64,000 nt of DNA from Pseudohalioglobus sediminis (GCF_008370495.1 NZ_VTUX01000003.1:496001-560000), one strand, 5' to 3'; positions 20,091 through 29,856 are shown, counted from the first letter of the stretch. Translations and numbers: made by a program. The notes: generated by a model from the sequence alone, not told the origin.

Positions 20091-22130
20091 TCAGTGAACG
20101 TCTTTCCAGTACTCGCGGTTCAGCAACCAGGCAAACACGAAGAACAGCACGATAAACAGCAGTACGAAGACGCCGGTGCGCTGCCGCTCGGCTGCAATGG
20201 GCTCCGCTGTGTAGGCCATGAAATTGACCAGGTCGTAGATCGCCGTATCAAACTCTTCCGGGCTCATGCTGCCTGCTTCAGTAATGGCAAACTTGCCACA
20301 GGGATCTTCCAGGATGTCTTCGCCGGTCAGGGGGTCGCGCTTTACACCCCCGTTGTGTGCTTTAACCGGACCCATGGCGCACTCCTGCATGCCCTGAAGC
20401 TCCAGCATGACATGGGGCATGCCCACGTCCTTGAACACACGGTTGTTGACGCCGTAAGGGCGACTGTCGTCGCGATGGAAGTTGCGCAGGTAGGTATAGA
20501 GCCACTCCGGCTGGCGAGCACGGGCCGCGAGGGTCAGGTCGGGCGGTGTCGCGCCAAACCATGTCTTCGCTGTGCGGTCATCCATGGCATTGTCCATGAG
20601 TGCCCCGACCTTGACGTTGGTGTCGAAGATCAGGTGCTCCTGCATCATGTCCTCGGGGATACCGAGGTCAGCAGCCACCCGGTTGTAACGGGAGTATTTC
20701 ATGGAGTGGCAAGCCATGCAGTAGTTCATATACAGCTTGGCGCCATTCTGCAGCGAAGGCTTGTCGTGCGGATCGGCAACGAATTCGTCACACGGAATCG
20801 CGCCACACTTGTAGGCCGACTCGGCCCCCACCGCCTTCAACGGCAGGATCGTCAGCGCGAGGATCAACGCCAGGCCACCCATACTGCCCCAGAACCCGAT
20901 ACCGCCGTCCATGGTGACACGCTCGGGCACAGGCTTGGTTTTATCCATCGCCGACCAGATCGGCATCAGCAGGAAGAAAGCGAAATAGAACACGGAGCAG
21001 ATCTGCGCCAGGAAAGTACGCTCAGGCGTCGGTGCTTTCACACCCAGCACGCCAAGGATCAGGAAGCTGGCAACGAACAACACCAGCATCACCTTGGTGA
21101 TATTGCCACGATAGCGCCAGGACCTCACCGGGCTGCGGTCCAGCCAGGGCAGCAGGAAGGGAATGGCCACTGAAGCGGCGAAGGCCACGAAACCCCAGAA
21201 CTTGTCCGGCACGGCGCGCAACACCGAGTAGAAGGGAGTGAAGTACCACACCGGCGCAATGTGCTCCGGGGTCTTCAAGGCATTGGCTTCCTCAAAATTC
21301 GCATACTCGAGGAAGAAACCACCCATCTCGGGCATGAAGAACATCACGCCACAGAAGATGAACAGGAACACCGCAATCGCCTGCAGGTCGTGAACGGTGT
21401 AGTAAGGGTGGAACGCCACGCCGTCCAGCGGCACACCATCGGGCCCTTTGTGCTTCTTGATATCCACGCCGTCGGGGTTATTTGAGCCCACCTCGTGCAA
21501 CGCCAGCAGGTGCAGTACCACCAGGGCCAGCAGAACGATCGGCAGCGCCACCACGTGCAGGGCGAAGAAGCGGTTCAGGGTGATCCCGGAAATCAGGTAG
21601 TCACCGCGAATCCAGGTCACTATGTCTTCACCGACGACGGGGATGGCCCCGAACAGTGAAATAATCACCTGCGCACCCCAGTAGGACATCTGGCCCCAGG
21701 GCAGCACGTAACCGACAAAGGCTTCCGCCATCAGCACCACGAAGATGAGCATGCCGAAGATCCAGATCAATTCGCGCGGCTTCTTGTACGAGCCGTACAG
21801 CAGAGCCCGGAACATGTGCAGGTACACCACGACGAAGAACGCCGACGCACCGGTGGAATGCATGTAGCGCAGTATCCAGCCGTAGTCGACATCGCGCATG
21901 ATGTACTCGACCGAAGCAAAGGCGTCCTCCGCGCTCGGCGTATAGTTCATGGTCAGCCAGATGCCGGTGAGCAACTGGTTGACCAGCACGATGAGGGACA
22001 GTACACCGAAGAAATACCAGAAGTTGAAGTTCTTGGGCGCATAGTACTTGCCCATATGGGTGTTCCAGGCGCGCATGATGGGCAGGCGCTCATCAACCCA
22101 GTCGCGTAAACCAATAAGCATATTAATCAT
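20091..22130 (-). CDS. Fused cytochrome b / cytochrome c1 of the bc1 complex
   Basis: One open frame of 679 residues carries both subunits. Residues 1 to about 405 are cytochrome b, with haem-ligand histidines at 91, 105, 192 and 207, and a PVWY version of the Qo-site PEWY motif at 293-296. Residues about 412-435 form a hydrophobic signal-like stretch ending AVGAES. Residues 436-679 are cytochrome c1 with C471-M-A-C-H475, the Met-ligand region GMPHVM at 570-575 and a C-terminal membrane anchor (653-670). The arrangement resembles FbcH of Bradyrhizobium, where one precursor is cut after synthesis. The complex transfers electrons from ubiquinol to cytochrome c. The start overlaps the Rieske gene stop. 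Confidence 0.93.
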   Translation of the reverse strand: MINMLIGLRDWVDERLPIMRAWNTHMGKYYAPKNFNFWYFFGVLSLIVLVNQLLTGIWLTMNYTPSAEDAFASVEYIMRDVDYGWILRYMHSTGASAFFVVVYLHMFRALLYGSYKKPRELIWIFGMLIFVVLMAEAFVGYVLPWGQMSYWGAQVIISLFGAIPVVGEDIVTWIRGDYLISGITLNRFFALHVVALPIVLLALVVLHLLALHEVGSNNPDGVDIKKHKGPDGVPLDGVAFHPYYTVHDLQAIAVFLFIFCGVMFFMPEMGGFFLEYANFEEANALKTPEHIAPVWYFTPFYSVLRAVPDKFWGFVAFAASVAIPFLLPWLDRSPVRSWRYRGNITKVMLVLFVASFLILGVLGVKAPTPERTFLAQICSVFYFAFFLLMPIWSAMDKTKPVPERVTMDGGIGFWGSMGGLALILALTILPLKAVGAESAYKCGAIPCDEFVADPHDKPSLQNGAKLYMNYCMACHSMKYSRYNRVAADLGIPEDMMQEHLIFDTNVKVGALMDNAMDDRTAKTWFGATPPDLTLAARARQPEWLYTYLRNFHRDDSRPYGVNNRVFKDVGMPHVMLELQGMQECAMGPVKAHNGGVKRDPLTGEDILEDPCGKFAITEAGSMSPEEFDTAIYDLVNFMAYTAEPIAAERQRTGVFVLLFIVLFFVFAWLLNREYWKDVH

Positions 22131-22726
22131 CAGGCAGCCTCCGCATCCACGCCGATTACCAGGACGTTGTCACCCTCGAACGAGTAAGGGGGTACCGCAA
22201 GGTTGGTTGAAGCCGGCACACCAGAATAGACGCGGCCGGCAAGATCAAATTTGGAACCATGGCACGGGCAGAAGAAGCCACCCAGCCACTCGTCACCACC
22301 GAGGTCGGCGGCGCCGACTTCGGGCCGGAACTTGGGCGCACAACCCAGGTGTGTGCAGAGCCCAACCACTACCAGTATCTCGGGACGCAGGCTGCGCCCT
22401 ACTCCGGAGATGTAAGCGGGCTGCTCCGAAATCTCTGACTGGGGGTCTTTCAATGTGCCGTCGAGCTTGGGCAGGTCTTCCAGCTGGGAAGGCGTGCGGT
22501 GCATCACGTAGACGGGCTTGCCGCGCCATTCCACCACCACCATCTGGCCTGGTTCGAGTTTGCCAATATCTGCCTTCACCGGCGCGCCGGCGGCCTTGGC
22601 CTTGGCTGATGGGTTCCAGGAACCCAGGAAAGGCACTGCCACGCCAACCACGCCAGCAACGCCCACTGCACTGGTGGCAGCCGTCAGGAACTTTCTCCTG
22701 CCGGTGTTTACGCCCTCGCTACTCAT
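22130..22726 (-). CDS. petA: Ubiquinol-cytochrome c reductase iron-sulfur (Rieske) subunit
   Basis: This 198-residue protein has a twin-arginine type N-terminus (GRRKFLT then a hydrophobic stretch), as expected for a Rieske protein exported folded by Tat and kept as a membrane anchor. The 2Fe-2S cluster ligands lie in CTHLGCAP and CPCHGSKFD. It is the first gene of the bc1 operon, with a good promoter about 80-105 bases upstream and a GGGAGA ribosome binding site. Confidence 0.97.
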   Translation of the reverse strand: MSSEGVNTGRRKFLTAATSAVGVAGVVGVAVPFLGSWNPSAKAKAAGAPVKADIGKLEPGQMVVVEWRGKPVYVMHRTPSQLEDLPKLDGTLKDPQSEISEQPAYISGVGRSLRPEILVVVGLCTHLGCAPKFRPEVGAADLGGDEWLGGFFCPCHGSKFDLAGRVYSGVPASTNLAVPPYSFEGDNVLVIGVDAEAA

Positions 22727-22803
22727 GCTTTTCTCCCATAGATTTGAAACAGCTGGGCGCCTGGAATGTCGCCCCGGAAACCGCTTCTCAGAAAATGGTG
22801 CAA

Positions 22804-22832
22804 ATTCTAGTGACTTTACCTACGTGTTACAA
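22804..22832 (-). promoter_or_regulatory. Promoter of the bc1 operon
   Basis: On the minus strand, TTGTAA (22827-22832) and TAGAAT (22804-22809) are separated by exactly 17 bases. The -10 box matches five of six. It lies about 78 bases before the Rieske start. Confidence 0.6.
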
Positions 22833-22922
22833 GGTAAACGCATTGATTTAAAAGCAATTTGCCCAGGAAATTTGCCCTGGATCAAGGTCACCGTCACAGC
22901 GCATCGCGACTTTTTCCCGGGC

Positions 22923-22958
22923 AAAAAAAACGTCCGCCCACGAGATAGCGGGCGGACG
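22923..22958 (-). terminator. Intrinsic terminator of rplM-rpsI
   Basis: A 9-bp stem, CGTCCGCCC and GGGCGGACG, with a 10-base loop is followed on the minus strand by eight T residues. This is a textbook intrinsic terminator, 46 bases after the rpsI stop. Confidence 0.92.
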
Positions 22959-23004
22959 CTTTTGCTGATGCAGTGTATCCCGCCAGTGCGGGACCACAGA
23001 CACG

Positions 23005-23397
23005 TTAGCGCTTGGAGTACTGAGGACGCTTGCGAGCCTTGCGCAGGCCCACTTTCTTGCGCTCCACCTCACGGGCGTCACGCGTCACATAGCCGGCCCC
23101 GCGCAGGGTGCCGCGCAGCGACTCGTCGTATTCCATCAGGGCACGGGTAATGCCGTGGCGGATCGCACCGGCCTGGCCGAAGCTGCCGCCACCTGCCACA
23201 GTCACGTTGATATCGAATTTGTCATTCAATTCAACGAGTTCCAGCGGCTGGCGCACGATCATACGGGCGACTTCGCGACCGAAATACTGATCCAGCGGAC
23301 GCTTGTTAATGGTGATATTACCCTGGCCGCTTTGCAGGAAAACGCGGGCGGTGGACGTCTTGCGACGACCGGTTCCGTAATATTGGGTAGCTGACAT
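23005..23397 (-). CDS. rpsI: 30S ribosomal protein S9
   Basis: This 130-residue protein shows the S9 start [17 protein letters not shown] and the basic C-terminal tail ending [12 protein letters not shown], whose last residues reach the P-site tRNA in known ribosomes. It follows rplM by 12 bases as in most bacteria. Confidence 0.99.
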   Translation of the reverse strand: MSATQYYGTGRRKTSTARVFLQSGQGNITINKRPLDQYFGREVARMIVRQPLELVELNDKFDINVTVAGGGSFGQAGAIRHGITRALMEYDESLRGTLRGAGYVTRDAREVERKKVGLRKARKRPQYSKR

Positions 23398-23409
23398 AAA
23401 TACTATCCG

Positions 23410-23838
23410 TTAGATGTTCAGTACTTGGGGCTGCTGTGCGGCATGCGGATGCTCGGTACCCGCGTACACTTTCAGCTTCTTGAACATGGCGCGGCCCAGC
23501 GGGTTGCGCGGCAACATGCCCTTGACCGCACCCTGGATGACGCGCTCGGGGGCCTTGTCGATCAATTTCTCAAAGGAAATTGACTTGAGGCCACCGGGGT
23601 ATCCGGTGTGGCTGTGATAAATCTTGTCGGTCGCCTTGGCTCCGGTTACACGCACTTTCTCGGCGTTGATGACGACGATGTAGTCGCCGGTGTCAACGTG
23701 AGGTGTGTATTCGGGCTTGTGTTTGCCGCGCAAACGATGCGCGATTTCACTGGCCAGGCGCCCCAGGGTCTTGTCAGAAGCATCGACCACGAACCAGTCG
23801 CGGGACACGTCTTCTGCTTTGGCACTGTAAGTTTTCAT
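23410..23838 (-). CDS. rplM: 50S ribosomal protein L13
   Basis: This 142-residue protein begins [20 protein letters not shown] and contains [15 protein letters not shown] and [16 protein letters not shown], all L13 signatures. The frame stays open 49 codons upstream, but the ATG at 23838 gives the standard length and is preceded by AAGAGG. It is the first gene of the rplM-rpsI operon. In E. coli, L13 represses its own leader; whether this short leader does the same cannot be seen. Confidence 0.98.
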   Translation of the reverse strand: MKTYSAKAEDVSRDWFVVDASDKTLGRLASEIAHRLRGKHKPEYTPHVDTGDYIVVINAEKVRVTGAKATDKIYHSHTGYPGGLKSISFEKLIDKAPERVIQGAVKGMLPRNPLGRAMFKKLKVYAGTEHPHAAQQPQVLNI

Positions 23839-23881
23839 GCAAATAACCGCCTCTTGGAGGGCTCCAATTTCGAGAGCGCGA

Positions 23882-23910
23882 ATACTACTTCGTACACCAG
23901 GCCTTTTCAA
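23882..23910 (-). promoter_or_regulatory. Promoter of rplM-rpsI
   Basis: On the minus strand, TTGAAA (23905-23910) and TAGTAT (23882-23887) are separated by 17 bases. The transcript would start about 37 bases before the rplM ATG. Confidence 0.65.
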
Positions 23911-24048
23911 GACGAAAAACGAATAAATTTCGTCACTTACGCAACAGCCCGGCGCTGCTTCCTGCTGGCGGGTGGCCGCCACCACCGCACCCGCTGATCG
24001 CCCTGTGCACCGGGGCCACCAGCCCGGCGGGCCGGTGCCGAATAGCGG

Positions 24049-25149
24049 CTATGGGCGATGCTCTCGCGCCAGGTACTCATGGGACTGCATTTCCTGCAGT
24101 CTGGACTGGGTGCGCTGGAACTCAAACTCCAGGCTGCCGCCGCCGTAGAGCTCCAAAAGTGGCTTTTCGGCCGCGATCACCAGCTTGACGTTGCGATCGT
24201 AGAATTCGTCTACCAGGTTGATGAATCGACGCGCCTGGTCATTGAGTTCGGCGCGGAACTCGGGCACCCCCGAGAGCAGCACCGCATGGAAAATGCGCGC
24301 CAGCTCTATGTAGTCATTCTGTGAGCGCGGCCCATCACAAAGCTCGGCAAAGTCAAACCAGGCTACGTCTTCCGCCAGGCAGCGCACCGTCAGGTACCGG
24401 TTATTGATCTGGATGCGCTCCCAGTGCTTGCCTGGCTCCACAGCCAGTGCCTCGAAGCTCTGGCGCAGGCTGGTGTCGGCGGCGGCGTCCAGCGGGCAGT
24501 GGTAGAGCTCCGCCTGCTGCAGCGTGCGCAGCCTGTAATCCACACCGGCGTCCACATTCACCACCTGGGTGTATTTTTCCACCATGGCGATGACAGGCAG
24601 GAAGCGCTGGCGCTGCAGGCCGTTCTCGTACAGCTTTTCCGGCACGATATTCGAGGTGGCCACCAGGGTAACACCGCGCTGGAACAGCGCCTCCATAAGC
24701 CCGCCCAGAATCATTGCATCGCCGATATCGGAGACAAAAAACTCATCGAAACAGACCACCAATGCCTCGTCGGCGAGGCGCTGGGCAACGATCTGCAAGG
24801 GATTCTTCTCACCCTCCAGGTCATTGAGTTCGGCATGAACCCGCTGCATAAAGCGGTGAAAGTGAACCCGCAATTTGCGGTCGAAAGGCAGGCAGTCGTA
24901 GAAGGTATCAACCAGGTAGGTTTTGCCGCGGCCCACCCCGCCCCACAGATACAGGCCCGTCTCGGGTTCCATCGACTGCCGCTTGAAGCGCCCCAGCAAC
25001 GCCGAAAGTCCGCGCTCACGCGATTCGAATCGCGCCACGAGGCGCTGTTGCAGGTCGTCCAGCAGGCGCACCGCCGCCTCCTGGGCGGGATCATGCGAGA
25101 AGCCCTCACGCTGCAGGTCAGCCTGGTAACGCTGCCAGGGTGTGGTCAT
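24049..25149 (-). CDS. zapE: Cell division ATPase ZapE (AFG1 family)
   Basis: A 366-residue AAA-type ATPase. The Walker A motif is in YLWGGVGRGKTYLVDTF (about residues 68-84) and the Walker B region in VCFDEFFVSD. ZapE in E. coli binds FtsZ and modulates Z-ring constriction at the inner membrane. The ATG at 25149 is chosen; ten additional codons upstream are open but do not fit the family start MTTPWQRYQ. It lies upstream of rplM on the same strand and divergent from yhcB, the same neighbourhood as in E. coli. Confidence 0.93.
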   Translation of the reverse strand: MTTPWQRYQADLQREGFSHDPAQEAAVRLLDDLQQRLVARFESRERGLSALLGRFKRQSMEPETGLYLWGGVGRGKTYLVDTFYDCLPFDRKLRVHFHRFMQRVHAELNDLEGEKNPLQIVAQRLADEALVVCFDEFFVSDIGDAMILGGLMEALFQRGVTLVATSNIVPEKLYENGLQRQRFLPVIAMVEKYTQVVNVDAGVDYRLRTLQQAELYHCPLDAAADTSLRQSFEALAVEPGKHWERIQINNRYLTVRCLAEDVAWFDFAELCDGPRSQNDYIELARIFHAVLLSGVPEFRAELNDQARRFINLVDEFYDRNVKLVIAAEKPLLELYGGGSLEFEFQRTQSRLQEMQSHEYLAREHRP

Positions 25150-25259
25150 GTTACAGCCATACAGAAATCCGGGCGGCACACTTTACCGACAGGCCCGGCG
25201 CAAGGCAACGCCACCAAGGTATAGCGGCGGTAAACTGTATGCAGCGGGGACATAACGGG

Positions 25260-25265
25260 TATACT
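25260..25265 (+). promoter_or_regulatory. Possible -10 box for the yhcB/zapG gene
   Basis: TATACT matches five of six consensus positions and lies 34 bases before the TTG start, but no good -35 box is at the right distance. Confidence 0.3.
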
Positions 25266-25299
25266 TCCGGTCTTCTTTAAACGGTAAGGGGATGACGCC

Positions 25300-25770
25300 T
25301 TGTACAGCTTGACTATTGTTATTGTCGGCGCGGCCGCTGGCCTGCTCGCAGGGATCGGATTGGGCATGGTGCTGGGTCGACGCAGCTCGGCGGCGGGCCA
25401 GAAGTATCGCGAGGTGGAACGCAAACTGGACCAGGTGCTGCAGGACAAGAAAGCCTACGAAGATGAAGTGGTGGAGCACTTTTCCGACACCGCCCGCCTG
25501 CTGAATACGCTCACTGAAAGCTATCGCGAAGTGCACAACCACCTGGCGAAAGGCGCCACGGACCTGTGCCAGGGCAACGGCCCTGTGGCCATGGACCGCG
25601 TGGGCAGAGATCGCGATCCGTCTGAAATACCGCCCGATCTTGCCAACATCCAACCGCCACTGGACTACGCCCCGAAAACCTCGCCCGACGAAAAAGGCAT
25701 GTTGAACGAGGAGTTCGGCCTGGACCGCAACAGCCCGGAAGCGGGCACGCGGGAACCCGTAAAGGCCTGA
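25300..25770 (+). CDS. zapG: YhcB/ZapG family membrane protein (DUF1043)
   Basis: This 156-residue protein has one N-terminal membrane helix (about 3-25, rich in Gly and Ala) followed by a coiled coil (REVERKLDQVLQDKKAYEDEV) and the family motif VEHFSDTARLLNTLTESYREVHNHLAKGA. The C-terminal third is low in predicted structure. E. coli YhcB links cell division with envelope growth. The start is TTG at 25300 with a GGGG site; the nearby ATG is out of frame and quickly stopped. The stop abuts the stop codon of the convergent Nif3-like gene. Confidence 0.9.
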   Translation: MYSLTIVIVGAAAGLLAGIGLGMVLGRRSSAAGQKYREVERKLDQVLQDKKAYEDEVVEHFSDTARLLNTLTESYREVHNHLAKGATDLCQGNGPVAMDRVGRDRDPSEIPPDLANIQPPLDYAPKTSPDEKGMLNEEFGLDRNSPEAGTREPVKA

Positions 25771-26526
25771 TCAAACCGGATTATCTATATCCAGGAAGCG
25801 ATGCTGCAGCGCGTGGGCCTCGGCCAGGGCCGCGCCCACTGCCTGCACACCATAGCGCTCCGTGGCATGGTGCCCGGCAGCAATAAAGGCAATCCCCTCC
25901 TCCCTGGCGATGTGGACGGTCGGCTCTGACACTTCTCCGGTAACAAACACATCTGCACCTGCGGCCACGGCTGCATCGATATACGACTGGGCGGCGCCGG
26001 TGCACCACGCTACCCGTGTCACCACATGTTGCGGGTCGCCGATCAACAGGGGCTCACGACCCGTGAGTTCCGCCAGCCTGGAAGCGAGTTCACCGGCACT
26101 GCTGGCGAGCATACCCACATTGCCCACTGACGCTGGATCGTCAGGTTGCAACGGGGCGCTACCCGATATACCCAGCAACTGCCCCAGCTGCGCGTTGTTG
26201 CCCAGTTGCGGGTGCGCATCCAACGGCAGGTGATAGGCCAACAGGCTGATTTCGTGCTCCAGTAGCGTGGCCAGCCGACGTCGCTTCATCCCCACTACGG
26301 GCTGTGCTTCACCTTTCCAGAAATACCCATGGTGCACCAATAGTGCGTCTGCGCCCCACTCGACAGCGCTGTCCAGCACGTCCTGGCTGGCAGTGACCGC
26401 GGTGGCCAGCTTCCGCACCTGCGCCCTGCCCTCGACCTGCAAACCATTGGGACAGTAGTCGCGAAATTGCTGCGGCTGCAGGGTGTCGTCCAGCCACTTG
26501 ATTACCTCGGTCAGCGGAGTGCTCAT
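25771..26526 (-). CDS. Nif3-like dinuclear metal-centre protein (YbgI family)
   Basis: This 251-residue protein has the short YbgI-type Nif3 layout. Metal ligands are visible in LLVHHGYFWKG near residue 65, in AYHLPLDAHP near residue 100, and in AGHHATERYG near the C-terminus. Such proteins form hexameric toroids with two metal ions per subunit; E. coli YbgI has been annotated as a type 2 GTP cyclohydrolase, but the true role remains unsettled. The ATG at 26526 gives the family start STPLTEVIKWLDD. Upstream codons include another ATG at 26535. Confidence 0.9.
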   Translation of the reverse strand: MSTPLTEVIKWLDDTLQPQQFRDYCPNGLQVEGRAQVRKLATAVTASQDVLDSAVEWGADALLVHHGYFWKGEAQPVVGMKRRRLATLLEHEISLLAYHLPLDAHPQLGNNAQLGQLLGISGSAPLQPDDPASVGNVGMLASSAGELASRLAELTGREPLLIGDPQHVVTRVAWCTGAAQSYIDAAVAAGADVFVTGEVSEPTVHIAREEGIAFIAAGHHATERYGVQAVGAALAEAHALQHRFLDIDNPV

Positions 26527-26690
26527 GATTGCCATTTCCTGTTCGGGTGGTGTGCGCTTCATATACAATACGGGGGTGCCACAACGGCGCTGGCCTTCAC
26601 CGCAGCCTGTTGCCATGGACTGTCGCCGGCTGCGATTACCGGCAGCGGCAGGCCGATCACTTTACCGCAGGACAGGGCTCACCGACACAC

Positions 26691-27791
26691 ATGAAAGAAG
26701 GGCTGAAGTTTATCACCTGGCCAGCCATTGCCGGTCTGCTGGCAGCGCTGCTAATCCTGGACCGCTGGATTCTGCCCCAGCCCGGCAACACAGGCCATCG
26801 CGCCGCTGCATCAGCCACCTACGCAGAAGCGGTACGCAAGGCGACCCCGGGGGTCGTCAATATCTACATTGCCAAGCTGGTGAAAACCGGCAACCCACTG
26901 GTGCAGGAACGCCTGACACTGGCACAGCGCATGCCGCGCCAGCGGATCGAAAGATCGCTTGGTTCCGGTGTCATCATGACCGCCGAGGGGCACATACTGA
27001 CCAACCATCATGTCATCGCAGGGGCCGATGCAATCCAGGTCCTGCTGCACGACGGCCGCTCCGCCAGCGCGCGCGTCATCGGCTCGGATATCGCTACCGA
27101 TCTCGCCGTCCTGAAAATCGACCTGCCCGAGCTCAGCCCGGTGGAGCCCGCCGACTCCGATGTACTGCAGGTGGGCGACGTGGTGCTGGCGATTGGCAAT
27201 CCACTGGGCTTCGGCCACACCGTGACGCAGGGCATCGTCTCTGCGCTGGGACGCTACGGGTTGCAACTGAACACCTACGAGGACTACATCCAGACCGACG
27301 CGATCATTCACCAGGGTAACTCGGGCGGCGCCCTCATCGACACCCGCGGCAAACTGCTCGGCATCAATACCCTGATTTATACAGCCAGCAACCAGGACGG
27401 GACGTCGCCGACCGGTATCGGCATCAGCCTGGCCATTCCCATCAACCTCGCGTCCTACGTGATGCGGGACCTGATCGAGTATGGAGAGGTCATCCGCGGC
27501 TGGCTGGGAGTCAGCGTGGAACCGGTACGCATGACCACGGGCGGCCAGCAACAGGCACTGCTGGTGGTCGCAATGGCCGAGAACAGCCCGGCCAAGCGCG
27601 CTGGAGTGGAAACCGGGGACCTGATTACCCACATTGACGGAGAAGCCGTCCTGGACGGCAGGCAGACCATGCACCAGATCGCACGGCTGCGCCCCGGCGA
27701 CGCCATTTCGGTCACAGTTTTACGCGATCAGCAGAGTCTTGAACTGCGCGCTGTCGTCGGCGTGCAGGGCCAGTCAAGCCCGGCCAGGTAG
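26691..27791 (+). CDS. DegS/AlgW-like periplasmic serine protease
   Basis: A 366-residue HtrA-family protease. It has an N-terminal membrane anchor (about residues 8-25), a trypsin-like domain with catalytic H107 (TNHHVI), D137 (SDIATDLAVLKID) and S211 (QGNSGGAL), and one C-terminal PDZ domain (about 270-360). One PDZ and a non-cleaved anchor indicate the DegS/AlgW type, which senses misfolded outer-membrane proteins and cuts the anti-sigma factor RseA/MucA. The gene sits beside hisD, as algW sits near hisC-hisD-hisG in Pseudomonas. The long frame upstream of the ATG at 26691 is not protein-like. Confidence 0.93.
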   Translation: MKEGLKFITWPAIAGLLAALLILDRWILPQPGNTGHRAAASATYAEAVRKATPGVVNIYIAKLVKTGNPLVQERLTLAQRMPRQRIERSLGSGVIMTAEGHILTNHHVIAGADAIQVLLHDGRSASARVIGSDIATDLAVLKIDLPELSPVEPADSDVLQVGDVVLAIGNPLGFGHTVTQGIVSALGRYGLQLNTYEDYIQTDAIIHQGNSGGALIDTRGKLLGINTLIYTASNQDGTSPTGIGISLAIPINLASYVMRDLIEYGEVIRGWLGVSVEPVRMTTGGQQQALLVVAMAENSPAKRAGVETGDLITHIDGEAVLDGRQTMHQIARLRPGDAISVTVLRDQQSLELRAVVGVQGQSSPAR

Positions 27792-27928
27792 TCTCATAAA
27801 CCCCGGGCCACGCCATTGCCCCGCACGTCTCACGGCGACCATCAGCGCTTAACTTTGGCCGCTTCGAAGGTGCCCTCGCCCACTTCAATCACACTGTCGA
27901 CGCTGCACTAGGCCTTTGAGCAGGGTGC

Positions 27929-29224
27929 TCAGTCTTTCAGGCGATATTCCGCGCTGCGCGCGTGGGCCGTCAGTGACTCACCCCGCGCCAGCACCGACGC
28001 GACCCTGCCAAGTTCCTGCACGCCATCGGCACTGCACATGATAATGGAGCTACGCTTCTGGAAATCGTACACACCCAGGGGCGAAAAGAAGCGCGCGCTG
28101 CGCGAGGTGGGCAGAACGTGATTGGGGCCAGCGCAATAATCCCCCAGTGACTCCGAGGTATAGGGCCCCATGAAGATGGCACCGGCGTGACGGATGTGTG
28201 GTAACAGGTTCTCCGGGTCTGCGACCGAAAGCTCCAGGTGCTCAGGTGCCAGGCGATTGCTGATCGCCACCGCCTCTGACAAGTCCCGTGTCTTGACCAG
28301 TGCCCCCCGCCCCGCGAGCGAGGCGCGGATAATCGGCTCCCGCTCCATTTGCGGAAGCAGTTCGTCGATGCTGGCAGCGACCCGGTCGAGATACCCGGCA
28401 TCCGGACACAGCAGGATAGCCTGGGCGTTCTCATCGTGCTCCGCCTGCGAAAACAGGTCCATGGCCACCCAGTCCGGGTCTGTGCTGCCGTCACAGATAA
28501 CCAGTATCTCCGAGGGGCCGGCGATCATATCGATACCCACGCGCCCGAATACCATGCGTTTTGCCGCAGCCACGTAGATGTTCCCGGGGCCGACAATCTT
28601 GTCGACCGCCGGCACGGTTTCTGTGCCGTAGGCGAGCGCTGCCACCGCCTGGGCGCCGCCAACAGTAAACACCCTGTCCACGCCGGCTATCGCTGCAGCC
28701 GCCAGCACCAGCTCATTGAGCTCTCCCCCCGGGGCCGGCACCACCATGACGATCTGCCCTACCCCGGCCACGTGTGCCGGGATTGCATTCATCAGCACAG
28801 AAGACGGGTAACTGGCCTTGCCGCCGGGGACATAAATCCCCGCACTGTCCAGGGCCGTAATCTGCTGCCCCAGCAGGTTGCCGCTGGCGTCCCGGTACTG
28901 CCAGCTGTCCTGCAACTGGTGCTGGTGATACTCGCGAATACGCGCAGCGGCAGCTTCCAGCGCCTGTCGGCTGTCGGCGTCGATATCACGCAAGGCCTGC
29001 TGCAGGCGCGCCTGGCTGATCTCCAACTCCGCCGCACTTGCCCGCTCGAGCTGGTCGAATTGTGCTGTGTAGGACAGCAGCGCCGCGTCGCCGCGCTCGG
29101 CCACTGCTGCCAGGATCTCGCGCACGGTGTCGTTGACGGCATGGTCGAGTTCCTCCTCCCATGCCGTAAGCTGCTCAATACGGGCATCAAAATCGGTCTG
29201 CGTGGAATCCAGTCGCCGCATCAT
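27929..29224 (-). CDS. hisD: Histidinol dehydrogenase
   Basis: This 431-residue enzyme performs the last two steps of histidine synthesis, oxidising histidinol to histidine with NAD and zinc. Family signatures include [55 protein letters not shown] and [12 protein letters not shown]. The start at 29224 overlaps the hisG stop (ATGA), so the two are translationally coupled. hisC, which often follows hisD, is absent here; only a short non-coding stretch with a possible gene remnant separates it from the protease gene. Confidence 0.97.
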   Translation of the reverse strand: MMRRLDSTQTDFDARIEQLTAWEEELDHAVNDTVREILAAVAERGDAALLSYTAQFDQLERASAAELEISQARLQQALRDIDADSRQALEAAAARIREYHQHQLQDSWQYRDASGNLLGQQITALDSAGIYVPGGKASYPSSVLMNAIPAHVAGVGQIVMVVPAPGGELNELVLAAAAIAGVDRVFTVGGAQAVAALAYGTETVPAVDKIVGPGNIYVAAAKRMVFGRVGIDMIAGPSEILVICDGSTDPDWVAMDLFSQAEHDENAQAILLCPDAGYLDRVAASIDELLPQMEREPIIRASLAGRGALVKTRDLSEAVAISNRLAPEHLELSVADPENLLPHIRHAGAIFMGPYTSESLGDYCAGPNHVLPTSRSARFFSPLGVYDFQKRSSIIMCSADGVQELGRVASVLARGESLTAHARSAEYRLKD

Positions 29225-29856
29225 GCGGCCTCCACCGCAGCCGCCAGGCTGTCTACTAGCGACTGTATACCGGCACAACGCGAGCGCATGGCCGCCTTGT
29301 TGACAATCAGGCGTGAGCTCACGCTGGCGACTTCTTCCAGCGGCTCCATGCCATTGGCGCGCAGGGTATTGCCGGTGTCGACGATGTCCAGTATGAGGTC
29401 GGCAAGATCCATCATCGGCGCCAGCTCCATGGCACCGTACAACTTGATAACATCGGCATGCACGCCCTTGCGCGCGAAGTAGTCGCGCGCGATATTCACG
29501 AATTTGGTGGCCACGCGGATGCGCGCCCCGTCCTGCTGCCAACCGACCGGCCCGGCTGTCATCAGGCGACAGCGGGCAATCCCCAGATCCAGCGGTTCGT
29601 AGAGCCCCTCGGCGCCGTGCTCCAATAACACATCCTTGCCCACCACGCCCACGTCTGCCGCCCCGTGACGCACGTATGTCGGCACATCGGTGCCGCGAAT
29701 AACGACCAGCCGGACACCGTCTGCCGTCGTTTCGAACACCAGTTTACGGCTCTTGCTGATGTCATCGAGCGGCTCAATGCCGGCGCGAGCCAGCAGCGGC
29801 AGTGTTTCCTTGAGAATACGTCCCTTGGTGAGGGCGATGGTAATGCTTTCACTCAT
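29221..29856 (-). CDS. hisG: ATP phosphoribosyltransferase, short form
   Basis: This 211-residue protein catalyses the first step of histidine synthesis. It shows [17 protein letters not shown] at the start, [21 protein letters not shown] and the PRPP-binding region [20 protein letters not shown]. At this length it belongs to the short HisG class, which lacks the C-terminal regulatory domain and normally needs HisZ; hisZ is not in this window. It is followed by hisD with a 4-base overlap. murA, which in many relatives lies directly upstream, is missing here. Confidence 0.97.
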   Translation of the reverse strand: MSESITIALTKGRILKETLPLLARAGIEPLDDISKSRKLVFETTADGVRLVVIRGTDVPTYVRHGAADVGVVGKDVLLEHGAEGLYEPLDLGIARCRLMTAGPVGWQQDGARIRVATKFVNIARDYFARKGVHADVIKLYGAMELAPMMDLADLILDIVDTGNTLRANGMEPLEEVASVSSRLIVNKAAMRSRCAGIQSLVDSLAAAVEAA

